From Kushneria konosiri (GTDB lineage: Bacteria; Pseudomonadota; Gammaproteobacteria; Pseudomonadales; Halomonadaceae): DNA of 64,000 nucleotides. The notes below the pieces were generated by a model, which saw only the letters and a list, made by a program, of their open reading frames with translations, ran no database searches and had not been told where the DNA came from. The DNA lies in contig NZ_CP021323.1 in assembly GCF_002155145.1 (NCBI RefSeq), forward strand, positions 2,418,001-2,482,000, in the 5' to 3' direction. Each line of letters begins with the position of its first letter. Within the stretch, counting starts at the first letter, position 1. The translations under genes were made by a program, and so were the position numbers. Below, in pieces: positions 35,081 to 42,905 of the stretch.

Positions 35081-35916
35081 CCATTGCACCCTTTACGTCA
35101 CTGATCTGCCCGCTGGACAGTGCGCCGCTGTCGCGTACTCATACCGGCTGGTGCTGCCCACAGGGCCACAGTTTTGATGTGTCGCGCCAGGGGCATGTCA
35201 ATCTGCTGCCGGTTCAGAACAAGCGCTCCCGTGACCCGGGTGACAGCAAGCCCATGATCGCTGCGCGGCGGCGCTTTCTGGACGCCGGTCACTATCAAGG
35301 CATTGCCGAGGCAGTCAGTCGTCGGGTGCTCGCCCACGGCGCGGCCCACGAGGCGCTTGCCGTACTGGATGCCGGCTGCGGCGAAGGGTATTACCTGCGT
35401 GAACTGGCCCGGTCGGCTTCGGCCCGAAGGCTCTCCATGCTGGGGCTGGATATCTCCAAGTGGGCGGTGCAGGCCGCCGCCGGGCGTGACCGGCGCATGC
35501 AGTGGGTGGTGGGCAGCAATGCCGCGCTGCCGGTACCGGACCAGAGCCTGGATGTGGTGCTGTGCATGTTCGGGTTCCCGACGCCTGCCGAGTTTGCCCG
35601 CGTGCTAAAGCCCGGCGGACTGTTGCTGGAGGTCGAAGCCGGCCCCGACCACCTACGTGAGCTGCGCGAAATTATCTATCCAACGCTCAAGGCGCCCCGC
35701 GAAGCGCGTCAGGCGCCCGAGGCCGGTTTTGAAATCGACACTGTCGACTCCGTACGCCATGCCCGCACGCTGGACAGTCATGAGCAGATTCTTGATCTAC
35801 TGGTGATGACGCCGCATCTCTACCGCGCCAGCGCCGAGGGGCGGGCGAAGGCCGAGGCGCTTGGCCATCTGGATATCACGGTCGAGGCGCAGCTCATTAG
35901 CAGCCTGCGCCTGTAG
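35077..35916 (+). CDS. rlmA: 23S rRNA (guanine745-N1)-methyltransferase
   Basis: 279 residues. The N-terminal zinc region is followed by the RlmA hallmark QGHVNLLPVQNKRSRDPGDS and RRRFLDAGHYQGIAE, then a class I methyltransferase (VLDAGCGEGYYLRELARSAS, LGLDISKWAVQAAAG, VLKPGGLLLEVEAGPDHLRE). It should methylate G745 of 23S rRNA with SAM. In the zinc knuckle the usual CPxC reads CPLD, while the C-x3-H-like second half (CCPQGH) is kept, so one ligand is replaced by Asp. Start overlaps the solA stop (ATGA). Why an rRNA methylase is coupled to an amino-acid oxidase is unclear; it may be a chance junction. Confidence 0.92.
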   Translation: MTIAPFTSLICPLDSAPLSRTHTGWCCPQGHSFDVSRQGHVNLLPVQNKRSRDPGDSKPMIAARRRFLDAGHYQGIAEAVSRRVLAHGAAHEALAVLDAGCGEGYYLRELARSASARRLSMLGLDISKWAVQAAAGRDRRMQWVVGSNAALPVPDQSLDVVLCMFGFPTPAEFARVLKPGGLLLEVEAGPDHLRELREIIYPTLKAPREARQAPEAGFEIDTVDSVRHARTLDSHEQILDLLVMTPHLYRASAEGRAKAEALGHLDITVEAQLISSLRL

Positions 35917-35951
35917 CACGCTTTCTTCTCTGGAAAGATGCCCTTCAAAAC

Positions 35952-35983
35952 AGCGCACGCCCGGTCATGACCGGGCGTGCGCT
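35952..35983. terminator. 32-bp perfect palindrome between rlmA and cyoD
   Basis: AGCGCACGCCCGGTCA is followed directly by TGACCGGGCGTGCGCT, with AAAAC before and GACGTTT after. It lies between convergent stops, so a bidirectional terminator is likely. Its GGTCATGACC centre is the same as that of the palindrome at 15825. Confidence 0.75.
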
Positions 35984-36024
35984 GACGTTTCAGAGAGGCT
36001 CAGGCCTGCGTTTGATGATCTGGC

Positions 36025-36372
36025 TCAGGGCATCATGCCGGGCAGCATGCGCTGATAGAGATCAAACAGAATCCACAGCGTACCGCCGCACAAAATCACC
36101 AGAATCAGCACGGTGAAGAGAATCAGCAGCAGATCCTCGCGCTTGTTTTTGGCAAATGTAATGTGCATGAAAAAGCGCAGATGCACGATCACCTGAACCA
36201 GTGCGCAGATGCCAATCGTGATCCACAGCGTCATTTGCTTGATGTCGGTAAAGGCGACCAGGGCAAAGGGAATCAGCGTTAACACCAGTGCCAGCGCAAA
36301 CCCCCAGACATAGCTGCGCTGCTCGGCCCTGCATTCGCGGGCTTCGTGTTCATCGAGTTGGCGTGCGCTCAT
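36025..36372 (-). CDS. cyoD: cytochrome bo3 ubiquinol oxidase subunit IV
   Basis: 115 residues from ATG 36372. Three membrane segments (YVWGFALALVLTLIPFALVA, MTLWITIGICALVQVIVHLR and DLLLILFTVLILVILCGGTL) with the CyoD signature HLRFFMHITFAKNKREDLL between the second and third. It is a small accessory subunit that helps CuB binding or assembly of the quinol oxidase. Start overlaps the cyoC stop by four bases. No cyoE (heme O synthase) follows; the next gene is convergent. Confidence 0.95.
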   Translation of the reverse strand: MSARQLDEHEARECRAEQRSYVWGFALALVLTLIPFALVAFTDIKQMTLWITIGICALVQVIVHLRFFMHITFAKNKREDLLLILFTVLILVILCGGTLWILFDLYQRMLPGMMP

Positions 36373-37034
36373 GACAGCCCTCCCAGATAGACCAGTGAAA
36401 AGATGCCGATCCAGACGATGTCCAGGAAATGCCACAGGATCGCCAGGCGCAGGATGCCGGTTTTTACCGGTGCATCCAGACCGTGCACCGCCATCTGTCC
36501 CAGCAATGCCACAAGCCATATACAGGCACCGGTGACGTGCAGGCCGTGCAACGGCACCAGCGAGAAAAACGCCGACAGATAGCCGCTGCGGCTGGGTACG
36601 CCGCCCTTGTCGAACATGGTGTGGAAGTCCTTGAGCTCGAAAAACAGAAAGCCCACACCCAACAGCAGGGTCACGACCAGCCAGAACACCAGCCGGGACT
36701 TGTCTTCACGGTACTTGAGCGCCAGTGAGGCCATGCCGAAGGTGAAGCTGCTGGTCAGCAGCAGCATGGTTTCAATAAAGGCGCTTTTCATCTCGAAAAG
36801 CTCTTTGGGGCCCGGGCCGCCGGCCGTGCCACCGAGCATGGTGACGTAGGTGGCAAAGAGCAGGCCAAAGATGATCAGATCGCTCATCATGAACACCCAG
36901 AAGCCAAACACCATCTCTTCGCGGGTGTCCTCCTCCTGAGCGTGGGCGGCCCCCAGGTTGAGACCCGGATGGCGCGCGTACGACTCGGTATGATGGGCGT
37001 TGCGTTCGATACCACTGGCGTTCTGGAGGCTCAT
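36369..37034 (-). CDS. cyoC: cytochrome bo3 ubiquinol oxidase subunit III
   Basis: 221 residues from ATG 37034, which overlaps the cyoB stop; GAGGG lies in the end of cyoB. Five hydrophobic helices of the heme-copper oxidase subunit III family, with VFGFWVFMMSDLIIFGLLFA, SLALKYREDKSRLVFWLVVT, FELKDFHTMFDKGGVPSRSG, and the SFFSLVPLHGLHVTGACIWL-like segment. It is the structural third subunit of the quinol oxidase. Ends with an ATGA overlap onto cyoD. Confidence 0.95.
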   Translation of the reverse strand: MSLQNASGIERNAHHTESYARHPGLNLGAAHAQEEDTREEMVFGFWVFMMSDLIIFGLLFATYVTMLGGTAGGPGPKELFEMKSAFIETMLLLTSSFTFGMASLALKYREDKSRLVFWLVVTLLLGVGFLFFELKDFHTMFDKGGVPSRSGYLSAFFSLVPLHGLHVTGACIWLVALLGQMAVHGLDAPVKTGILRLAILWHFLDIVWIGIFSLVYLGGLS

Positions 37035-39136
37035 TGTACGGCGCCCTCGATCGGTGCCACGGGGAGGCCGTGGTTGGCGGTGGATTGCTCCTGTGAGCGC
37101 TTGATCGGTGTGGTGCGCCTGACCTGTTCCAGCCAGTGCTCGTGGGTACGCTGTACCTCCATGGCCGAAATGGTGCGTTTGGTATGACGCACAAAACCTC
37201 GAGCGATGATGGCCACCAGCGTTGCCAGTCCGGCGCCGATCACCAGCCACCACATGTGCCAGACCAGGCCAAAGGCCATCGCAAGGCCTGTGACTGCCAT
37301 GATCACGCCCATGGCGCTGTTGGCCGGCATCTCGATATCAACGTATTGATCCGGTGCCTGCCAGCCCTGGCCACGGTCCTTCTCGGTCATGAAGGCGTCA
37401 ATACTGTAGATCTCTGGCAGTACCGGGAAATTGTATTCCGGCGGCGGTGAGGAGACCGACCATTCAAGCGAGCGGCCATCCCAGGGGTCGCCGGCAAAGA
37501 CATTATTGGCGTGGCGGTCGCGCACGCTTACCCACAGCTGGATCAAAAGACACAGCAGGGCGCACAGGATTACCAGTGCGCCGAGGCCGGCCGTAATGGT
37601 CCAGGGCAGATACTGGGGTTCGAGAAACGCCACCGAACGGCGCGGCATGCCCATCAGTCCCAGCACATAAAGCGGGAAGAAGGCGAGCATGAAGCCGATG
37701 ATCCAGCAAAAGGCAGCCCGATAGCCCCAGCGCTCTTCAAGACGAAATCCAAACGCCTTGGGGAACCAGAAGTTGGTGGCGCTGAGCATGCCGAATAAAA
37801 GTCCGGGGATCAGCATGTTATGAAAGTGGGCGACCAGAAACAGCGAATTGTGTACCTGATAGTCCACGCTGGGGGTGGCCAGAATGACACCGGTCATGCC
37901 GCCGAGCACAAACAGCATGATAAAGCCGATGGCATAGACCATGGGGACCGAGAGTCGGATGCGCCCGCGATACATGGTCAGCATCCAGTCATAGACCTTA
38001 ACGCCCGTGGGAATGCCGATCAGCATGGTGGCAATGCCAAAGGCGGCGTTAATGTGGGCGCTCTGACCCATGGTGAAAAAATGGTGCAGCCAGACGGTAA
38101 ATGACAGCACCGCGATACACATGGTAGCTACCACCAGAATCCTGTAGCCGTAGATGCGCTTGCCGGAGAAGGTCGCAAACACCTCGGAGAAAATTCCGAA
38201 GGGCGGCAGGATCAGGATGTAGACCTCGGGGTGACCAAACGCCCAGAATAGATTGACGTAGTTCATCATGTTGCCACCCAGGTCGGTGGTGAACATGTGG
38301 AAATCAAGATAACGGTCCAGCGCCAGCAGGCCGGTGGCCACGGTCAGCGGCGGCATGCCGAAAATCATCAGAATCGCGGTACACAGCGCCGTCCAGGTAA
38401 ACAGCGGCATGCGAAAGAGTTTCATGCCCGGGGCGCGTTTCTTGAAAATGGTGACGGCGAAATTGATGCCGGTCAGTGTGGAGGACAGCGTAGATAGCGT
38501 CACCGCCCAGATCCAGTAATCCACGCCGGCACCGGGGTTATAGGAAAGTTCGGTGAAGGGTGGATAGCCGGTCCAGCCGCCAATGGAAAACGGTGCCAGT
38601 ACCAGCGAGATCATCACCAGTGCCGCGCCTGCGGCGGTCAATCCCAGGCTGACCTGATTGAGCACCGGAAAGGAGAGGTCTCGTGCGCCGATCTGCAGGG
38701 GCATGACATAGTTGATAATGCCGGTCAGAAACGGCATGGCCATGAAAAACACCATGATGGTGCCATGGGTGGTGAAAAGCTGACCGAAGTGCTCGGCCGT
38801 CAGAAAGCCACCGTCGAGCCCGACTGCCTGCTGGGCACGCATGAATACGGCCTCGATGATGGCACGGGCCAGCATGACCAGGGCGATCACGATGAACATG
38901 ATGCCGATCTTTTTATGATCGGGGCTGGTAAACCACTCGGACCACAGATATTTCCACTTGCCAAGCCAGGTCACCAGCACAATGGCGGCCAGTGCGCCCA
39001 GCACTACCATGCCCGCGGCGCCGGTGGCGATAACGCCATTGATGATGGTCATGGCCGAGTGATCGCGGAGCATGCTCCAGAAGGGCAGGGCGTCCCAGCC
39101 GAGACGGCCGAATATCGAACTTGTGACATCACTCAT
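37031..39136 (-). CDS. cyoB: cytochrome bo3 ubiquinol oxidase subunit I
   Basis: 701 residues, slightly longer than the E. coli subunit. All redox ligands are visible. The low-spin heme histidine is in LFTTHGTIMVFF. The CuB histidine cross-linked to tyrosine is in WAFGHPEVYILILPPFG, two more CuB histidines are in TVWLHHFFTMG, and the high-spin heme and second low-spin ligand histidines are in FLVAHFHNMLIPG. The N-terminal quinol-binding region (TSPDHKKIGIMFIVIALVML) and the C-terminal extension DGRSLEWSVSSPPPEYNFP are as in CyoB. It reduces oxygen to water and pumps protons. Overlaps both cyoA (39133-39136) and cyoC. Confidence 0.96.
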   Translation of the reverse strand: MSDVTSSIFGRLGWDALPFWSMLRDHSAMTIINGVIATGAAGMVVLGALAAIVLVTWLGKWKYLWSEWFTSPDHKKIGIMFIVIALVMLARAIIEAVFMRAQQAVGLDGGFLTAEHFGQLFTTHGTIMVFFMAMPFLTGIINYVMPLQIGARDLSFPVLNQVSLGLTAAGAALVMISLVLAPFSIGGWTGYPPFTELSYNPGAGVDYWIWAVTLSTLSSTLTGINFAVTIFKKRAPGMKLFRMPLFTWTALCTAILMIFGMPPLTVATGLLALDRYLDFHMFTTDLGGNMMNYVNLFWAFGHPEVYILILPPFGIFSEVFATFSGKRIYGYRILVVATMCIAVLSFTVWLHHFFTMGQSAHINAAFGIATMLIGIPTGVKVYDWMLTMYRGRIRLSVPMVYAIGFIMLFVLGGMTGVILATPSVDYQVHNSLFLVAHFHNMLIPGLLFGMLSATNFWFPKAFGFRLEERWGYRAAFCWIIGFMLAFFPLYVLGLMGMPRRSVAFLEPQYLPWTITAGLGALVILCALLCLLIQLWVSVRDRHANNVFAGDPWDGRSLEWSVSSPPPEYNFPVLPEIYSIDAFMTEKDRGQGWQAPDQYVDIEMPANSAMGVIMAVTGLAMAFGLVWHMWWLVIGAGLATLVAIIARGFVRHTKRTISAMEVQRTHEHWLEQVRRTTPIKRSQEQSTANHGLPVAPIEGAVQ

Positions 39137-40172
39137 GGCTGCGCCTCCTTGCGCTCATGAGAGGGCGACAGTGACTCGGGAGAAGACGATTTGTCGTTTG
39201 AGGGTGTCTGAACCACGCTGGTGCGAGTCGTGCCGAGTTGCGGTGGCGGCACGTCAATCGCTGACCAGTTGATCGGCGAGCCGGCCATGATGGTATGAAA
39301 CAGGTCATCAGGTATCGGGAAAAAGCGAATGACGGCATCGGTATCACTCTTGTCGAGACCAAGGGCGCTTGCAACATCGCGGTTATCGCCCTTTTTCATG
39401 ATGACCTCGTAGGCGTTCTGATCCAGCGGCTGGCCCTGCTGACGAGTGCGCTCGACAAAGTCATCAAAGGTTTTGGCGTCGACGGCGCGGGTGATAAAGC
39501 GCTGGCGATGAAAGCCCTCACCGTTGTATTGCATGTTCTTGCCTTCAAAGCGGCCGGGGTGGTCCGCCTCGAGATGCAGCCGGGTCATCATGCGGTTCAT
39601 GACGTCGATCTGACTGCCCAGCGCCGGGATGAAAAAGGACTGCAGGACCGTGGCCGAGGTCAGCTCAAACGAGATCGGTCGGTTGGCGGGGATGACCAGC
39701 TGACCCATCGTGGCAATGCCCTGCTCGGGATAGATGAAAAGCCATTTCCAGTCATAGCCCACGACCTGTATCTCAAGCGGTGGCTGGTCGCTCGGGAGCG
39801 GGCGGTAGGGATCAAGCGCGTGGGTCTGACGCCAGATATACCCCCCATGACAGCCACGATCACGATCGGTACTGCCCACATGATGATGTCCAGCCAGCGA
39901 GACATGTCCCATTTCGGGCGGTAGACGGCATCGCCTCGATAACGGTAGCGCCACAGGATCAGAGGTGTTTGCAGGATCACCGGAATGATCACGATCATCA
40001 CCAGCCCGACGATGACCCAGAAATGGTGCCGCTGTGCTTCCGCAATCGGCCCCTGCGGGTTCATGAATCCGGGCATGTGCTCGCTGCAGCCTGACAGCAA
40101 TATCGGTGACATGACCAGAGGCCATGCTCTGTTGCGACGTAAGGGGGATCTTCCTTGTCCTGCCACGGACAT
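39133..40172 (-). pseudogene. cyoA: cytochrome bo3 ubiquinol oxidase subunit II, frameshifted in a G6 run
   Basis: Two frames together encode a normal CyoA of 346 residues. The first, from ATG 40172 (or GTG 40166, better spaced from AGGAG), has a lipoprotein signal ending LLSGC and two membrane helices (FWVIVGLVMIVIIPVILQTP and WLDIIMWAVPIVIVAVMGG). The second continues YIWRQTHALDPYRPLPSDQP and the periplasmic cupredoxin domain (VVGYDWKWLFIYPEQGIATM, SFFIPALGSQIDVMNRM). As expected for a quinol oxidase, no CuA cysteines are present. The break is in the six-G run complementary to 39841-39846; seven Gs would restore a protein colinear with E. coli CyoA. Either subunit II is lost or the base call is wrong. 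Confidence 0.88.
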
Positions 40173-40236
40173 ATCTCCTCAATCCTTGATGCGAGATAGT
40201 TCGGTACACCTTGACGGCGCCTGGGTTCGGGGTCTC

Positions 40237-40264
40237 ACTATAGCCAGGCATTGTCACTTAATCA
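40237..40264 (-). promoter_or_regulatory. candidate sigma-70 promoter for the cyo operon
   Basis: On the minus strand TGATTA (40264-40259) and TATAGT (40242-40237) are separated by 16 bases, about 65 bases before the cyoA start. The -35 match is poor, so this is a weak call made from motif and position only. Confidence 0.3.
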
Positions 40265-40337
40265 TTACTGAAAGTTACCCTTTGGCATTTTTTAGCCCCG
40301 CCGAGCCGTTTCAATGACAGAAAGGAAAGTGGAACCA

Positions 40338-40856
40338 ATGATCAATCAGGATGATCGAGCGCACCTTGAGCGCTGCATAGTGTTGGCAGAAGAAGCCCTC
40401 GGGGCCGGAGATGATCCCTTTGGCAGCGTGCTGGTCAGCGGGGAGGGGCAGATACTGTGTGAAGCGAGAAACCGTGTGATCAGCGGTGATGCCACACGGC
40501 ATCCGGAGCTTGTGCTGGCACAGTGGGCGGCTGCCCACATGAGCATCGAGGCGCGAGCGCAGGCAACGGTCTATACCTCCGGGGAACACTGTCCGATGTG
40601 TGCAGCAGCCCATGCCTGGGCCGGGCTTGGGCGCATCGTGTTTATCAGCTCATCCCGTCAGCTTGGTGAATGGCTGGTACAGTTCGGTGCGCAGGCGTCA
40701 CCCGTGAGTATGCTGTCTATCCACGAGGTGGCGCCCTATGTGATGGTAGAGGGGCCGGTAACGGCGATGGTCGATGCCGTCCGGGAGCTGCATGAACGCC
40801 GTCACCAGAGCGCCACTAAAAGAGTGCTGCCGATGACGGGCTCCTTCGAGCGTTAG
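40338..40856 (+). CDS. nucleoside/base deaminase, cytidine-deaminase fold
   Basis: 172 residues from ATG 40338; an ATG at 40314 is also in frame. The zinc site is present as TRHPELVLAQWAAA (His and catalytic Glu) and YTSGEHCPMCAAAHAWAGLG (two Cys). The usual PC before the first cysteine is HC. The GDDPFGSVLVSGEGQ segment is the substrate-side loop of GuaD/TadA-like deaminases. It is unlike the authentic tadA at 56598 and lacks its tRNA-binding C-terminus, so a free base or nucleoside is the more likely substrate. It is divergent from cyoA and its end overlaps the convergent yejK end by four bases. Confidence 0.85.
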   Translation: MINQDDRAHLERCIVLAEEALGAGDDPFGSVLVSGEGQILCEARNRVISGDATRHPELVLAQWAAAHMSIEARAQATVYTSGEHCPMCAAAHAWAGLGRIVFISSSRQLGEWLVQFGAQASPVSMLSIHEVAPYVMVEGPVTAMVDAVRELHERRHQSATKRVLPMTGSFER

Positions 40857-41851
40857 CTTCGCTTGTCCAGCAGCTGGGCTTTCAGCTTGTCGGGCACCTT
40901 TTTGATGATCAGCCGATCCTGAGCCTCGTTGTACTCGATGCTGTCGCCGAGCAGGTGCGAGTCAAAGCTGATCGACATGCCGCCGGCGCGGCCGGTAAAG
41001 CGTCGAAACTGCTGCAGGGTACGCTTGTCCGGCGGGATTTCCGGTGAGAGGCCGTAGTCCTTGTTGCGGATATAGTCGTAAAAGGCGTCCGGTCGCTCAT
41101 CGTCCACCAGGCTTGAAAACTCTTCAAGCGTGATCGACTCCCCCCGTTTTGACTGATCGCTGGCGTAGTCGATCACGGCGTCGGTCTTTTCACGACTCTG
41201 CACTTCATCCATCGACTCGTTTTCAACGTAGTCACTGAAGGCCTTGAGCAGTGTGCGGGTTTCGCTGGTAGCGTCCACGCCTTCGACACAGCCCAGAAGG
41301 GCCTGAAAATCCTCGCTGAGCTTCTTACCGCCGCGGTCGCGGGTGAAGGCGATGTATTGTTTTGACTGGCCGGTCTGCCACTGGGTCAGGTCGATGCGCA
41401 CGGCCAGGGTCATCTGGCTCAGATTGAGCTGACGGCCTGTCGTGACATTGCCCTGTTCATCAAGCGTGAAGCCTTCCCGATAGTGTAAAAGCGCGACCGT
41501 CAGGAACTCGGCTTCGCCCTGTCTGGCGTGAACAAACAGTAGTGGCCCGCCGGTGGGGAGATGCTCATCGATCAGCGCTCGAAAACCGTCAGCGGCCTGC
41601 CGCGTCAATTCGACAAAATCGAGATGGCCGGCCAGATACTTGCTCAGGTTATGGGCAAGAGCAGTCGCGGTCTGCTCATCGCTGAAATGGCCCCAGCCCT
41701 TGGTCTTGCCATTGAAGGTGGCATTGAACTGGTTGAGCAGGGCATCCATGGCCTGCGAGTCTGCCATCGGCGCCGGAGCGGGGTTCAGAGTGGTGCTCTG
41801 ATCGTCAGCGGATTTGTCGAGGTAATGGACGATGCTTTGAACAATCGGCAT
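40853..41851 (-). CDS. yejK: nucleoid-associated protein YejK/NdpA
   Basis: 332 residues from ATG 41851 starting MPIVQSIVHYLDKSADDQST. The body matches the 37-kDa nucleoid-associated protein family: an N-terminal half with LLNQFNATFNGKTKGWGHFS, GGPLLFVHARQGEAEFLTVA and LNLSQMTLAVRIDLTQWQTG, then FTRDRGGKKLSEDFQALLGC, and the C-terminal FTGRAGGMSISFDSHLLGDS. The E. coli protein binds DNA and topoisomerases in the nucleoid. The upstream extension of the frame has no similarity and no ribosome site. Single gene. Confidence 0.93.
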   Translation of the reverse strand: MPIVQSIVHYLDKSADDQSTTLNPAPAPMADSQAMDALLNQFNATFNGKTKGWGHFSDEQTATALAHNLSKYLAGHLDFVELTRQAADGFRALIDEHLPTGGPLLFVHARQGEAEFLTVALLHYREGFTLDEQGNVTTGRQLNLSQMTLAVRIDLTQWQTGQSKQYIAFTRDRGGKKLSEDFQALLGCVEGVDATSETRTLLKAFSDYVENESMDEVQSREKTDAVIDYASDQSKRGESITLEEFSSLVDDERPDAFYDYIRNKDYGLSPEIPPDKRTLQQFRRFTGRAGGMSISFDSHLLGDSIEYNEAQDRLIIKKVPDKLKAQLLDKRS

Positions 41852-41954
41852 GACAGTTATCCGGCAGAAAATGTGGCGCGATGATAACGCGCCGGACGGC
41901 TTAAAGGCAGCGCCATGACTTGTCGCCGGTATCGGGAGACGCCATGATCGACGC

Positions 41955-42428
41955 ATGAAAATATTCGATATGCGTGATTACTGTCGCGAGGATTTCGACG
42001 CCCTGGCGAGCCTTTACCAGCGCAGCAAGGGCGATGAATTTCGTTTCGAGTCCGGCTGGCCCGAGCGCTTCCCGGTTATACCGTTACCTTGTGATGAGCA
42101 TCGTCTAAAGGCTTTCAGTAATGCCAGCGCATTGGTATTGCCGGCTGAGAAGGGACTGGCTGGCGCCATTTACTGGCAAGGGGGCCACATTGTCGGGCTG
42201 CTGGTAGATCCGTCATCAAGGGGCATGGGGCTTGGGCGAGCCATGGTGCGTGAAGTGCTTGGTCGAATGGAGGAGACGGCTACCCTGGAGGTGGTGGCAT
42301 CCAATAGACCGGCTGTCAGGCTTTATGAGTCTCTGGGATTTTGGCGAGTCGGCCCTCGCGACAGAGCGTATCAGGGCGTACCTGTAACGGTACTCATGAT
42401 GAAATGCCCTCTGTCCGAGCGCCTCTGA
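41955..42428 (+). CDS. GNAT-family N-acetyltransferase
   Basis: 157 residues. The acetyl-CoA loop is VDPSSRGMGLGRAMVREVLG, preceded by the strand GHIVGLLV and followed by LEVVASNRPAVRLYESLGFW, which closes the fold. The C-terminal part gives VGPRDRAYQGVPVTVLMMKC. Acceptor unknown; many such single GNATs acetylate amino acids, peptides or small amines. Divergent from yejK with about 100 bp between starts. The ATG at 41955 has only a weak ribosome site. Confidence 0.88.
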   Translation: MKIFDMRDYCREDFDALASLYQRSKGDEFRFESGWPERFPVIPLPCDEHRLKAFSNASALVLPAEKGLAGAIYWQGGHIVGLLVDPSSRGMGLGRAMVREVLGRMEETATLEVVASNRPAVRLYESLGFWRVGPRDRAYQGVPVTVLMMKCPLSERL

Positions 42429-42503
42429 GCATCGGAGTTCCATGCCAGAGACCGGGCTTTTGCCCTGCCCTGAGCGAGGCAGGCTTTCGTGGCCTGGGTG
42501 ATA

Positions 42504-42677
42504 TCAATGCCTGTACGTCACGTCATCCTGGTAGGCGGCAGTACTGTGAATCCGGTGATGCGTCAGTTCGGCGCGATTTTGATCCATTGCCGAAGATGAG
42601 GAGGTGCCGACGAAAACCATACCGTAGACGAGCACTGTTGCGCTGATCATCGCAATGCATTTATCCATCAATATCAT
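42504..42677 (-). CDS. small exported protein, 57 residues
   Basis: Minus-strand frame beginning MILMDKCIAMISATVLVYGM, a short basic start followed by a hydrophobic core. FVGTSSSSA then gives a plausible signal-peptidase site. The mature part is about 27 polar residues starting MDQNRAELTHH and ending DDVTYRH. GGGACA lies before the ATG. It fills an otherwise empty 477-bp gap between the GNAT and SYLF genes. No family is recognised. The signal-peptide architecture is the main evidence; the start could also be the second ATG three codons in. Confidence 0.55.
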   Translation of the reverse strand: MILMDKCIAMISATVLVYGMVFVGTSSSSAMDQNRAELTHHRIHSTAAYQDDVTYRH

Positions 42678-42905
42678 GATTGTGTCCCGATGTTGAAGTC
42701 CTGAAAACCTTGTTCAGACTGCAGGGATATCGTGACGCTTTAATGACAGGGTCAATCCGGTGAAAAGGGCATTTTTGCTCAGGTATTTTGTCAGGATGCC
42801 GCCCGGAGTCGTCTTTCTGGTCTATACCTCAACGTGAGTGCCATATTTTTAATGCCACCGTAAGATTTACTTTCGGTGTGTTCTTCCATGGAAGGAGGCC
42901 AGTTC

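Noticed and set aside
39841-39846. Programmed -1 ribosomal frameshift site in cyoA
   Set aside because: The G6 run has no heptameric slippery pattern of the usual kind and no clear downstream pseudoknot; a missing base or tract variation is simpler. Kept as an open option in the finding.
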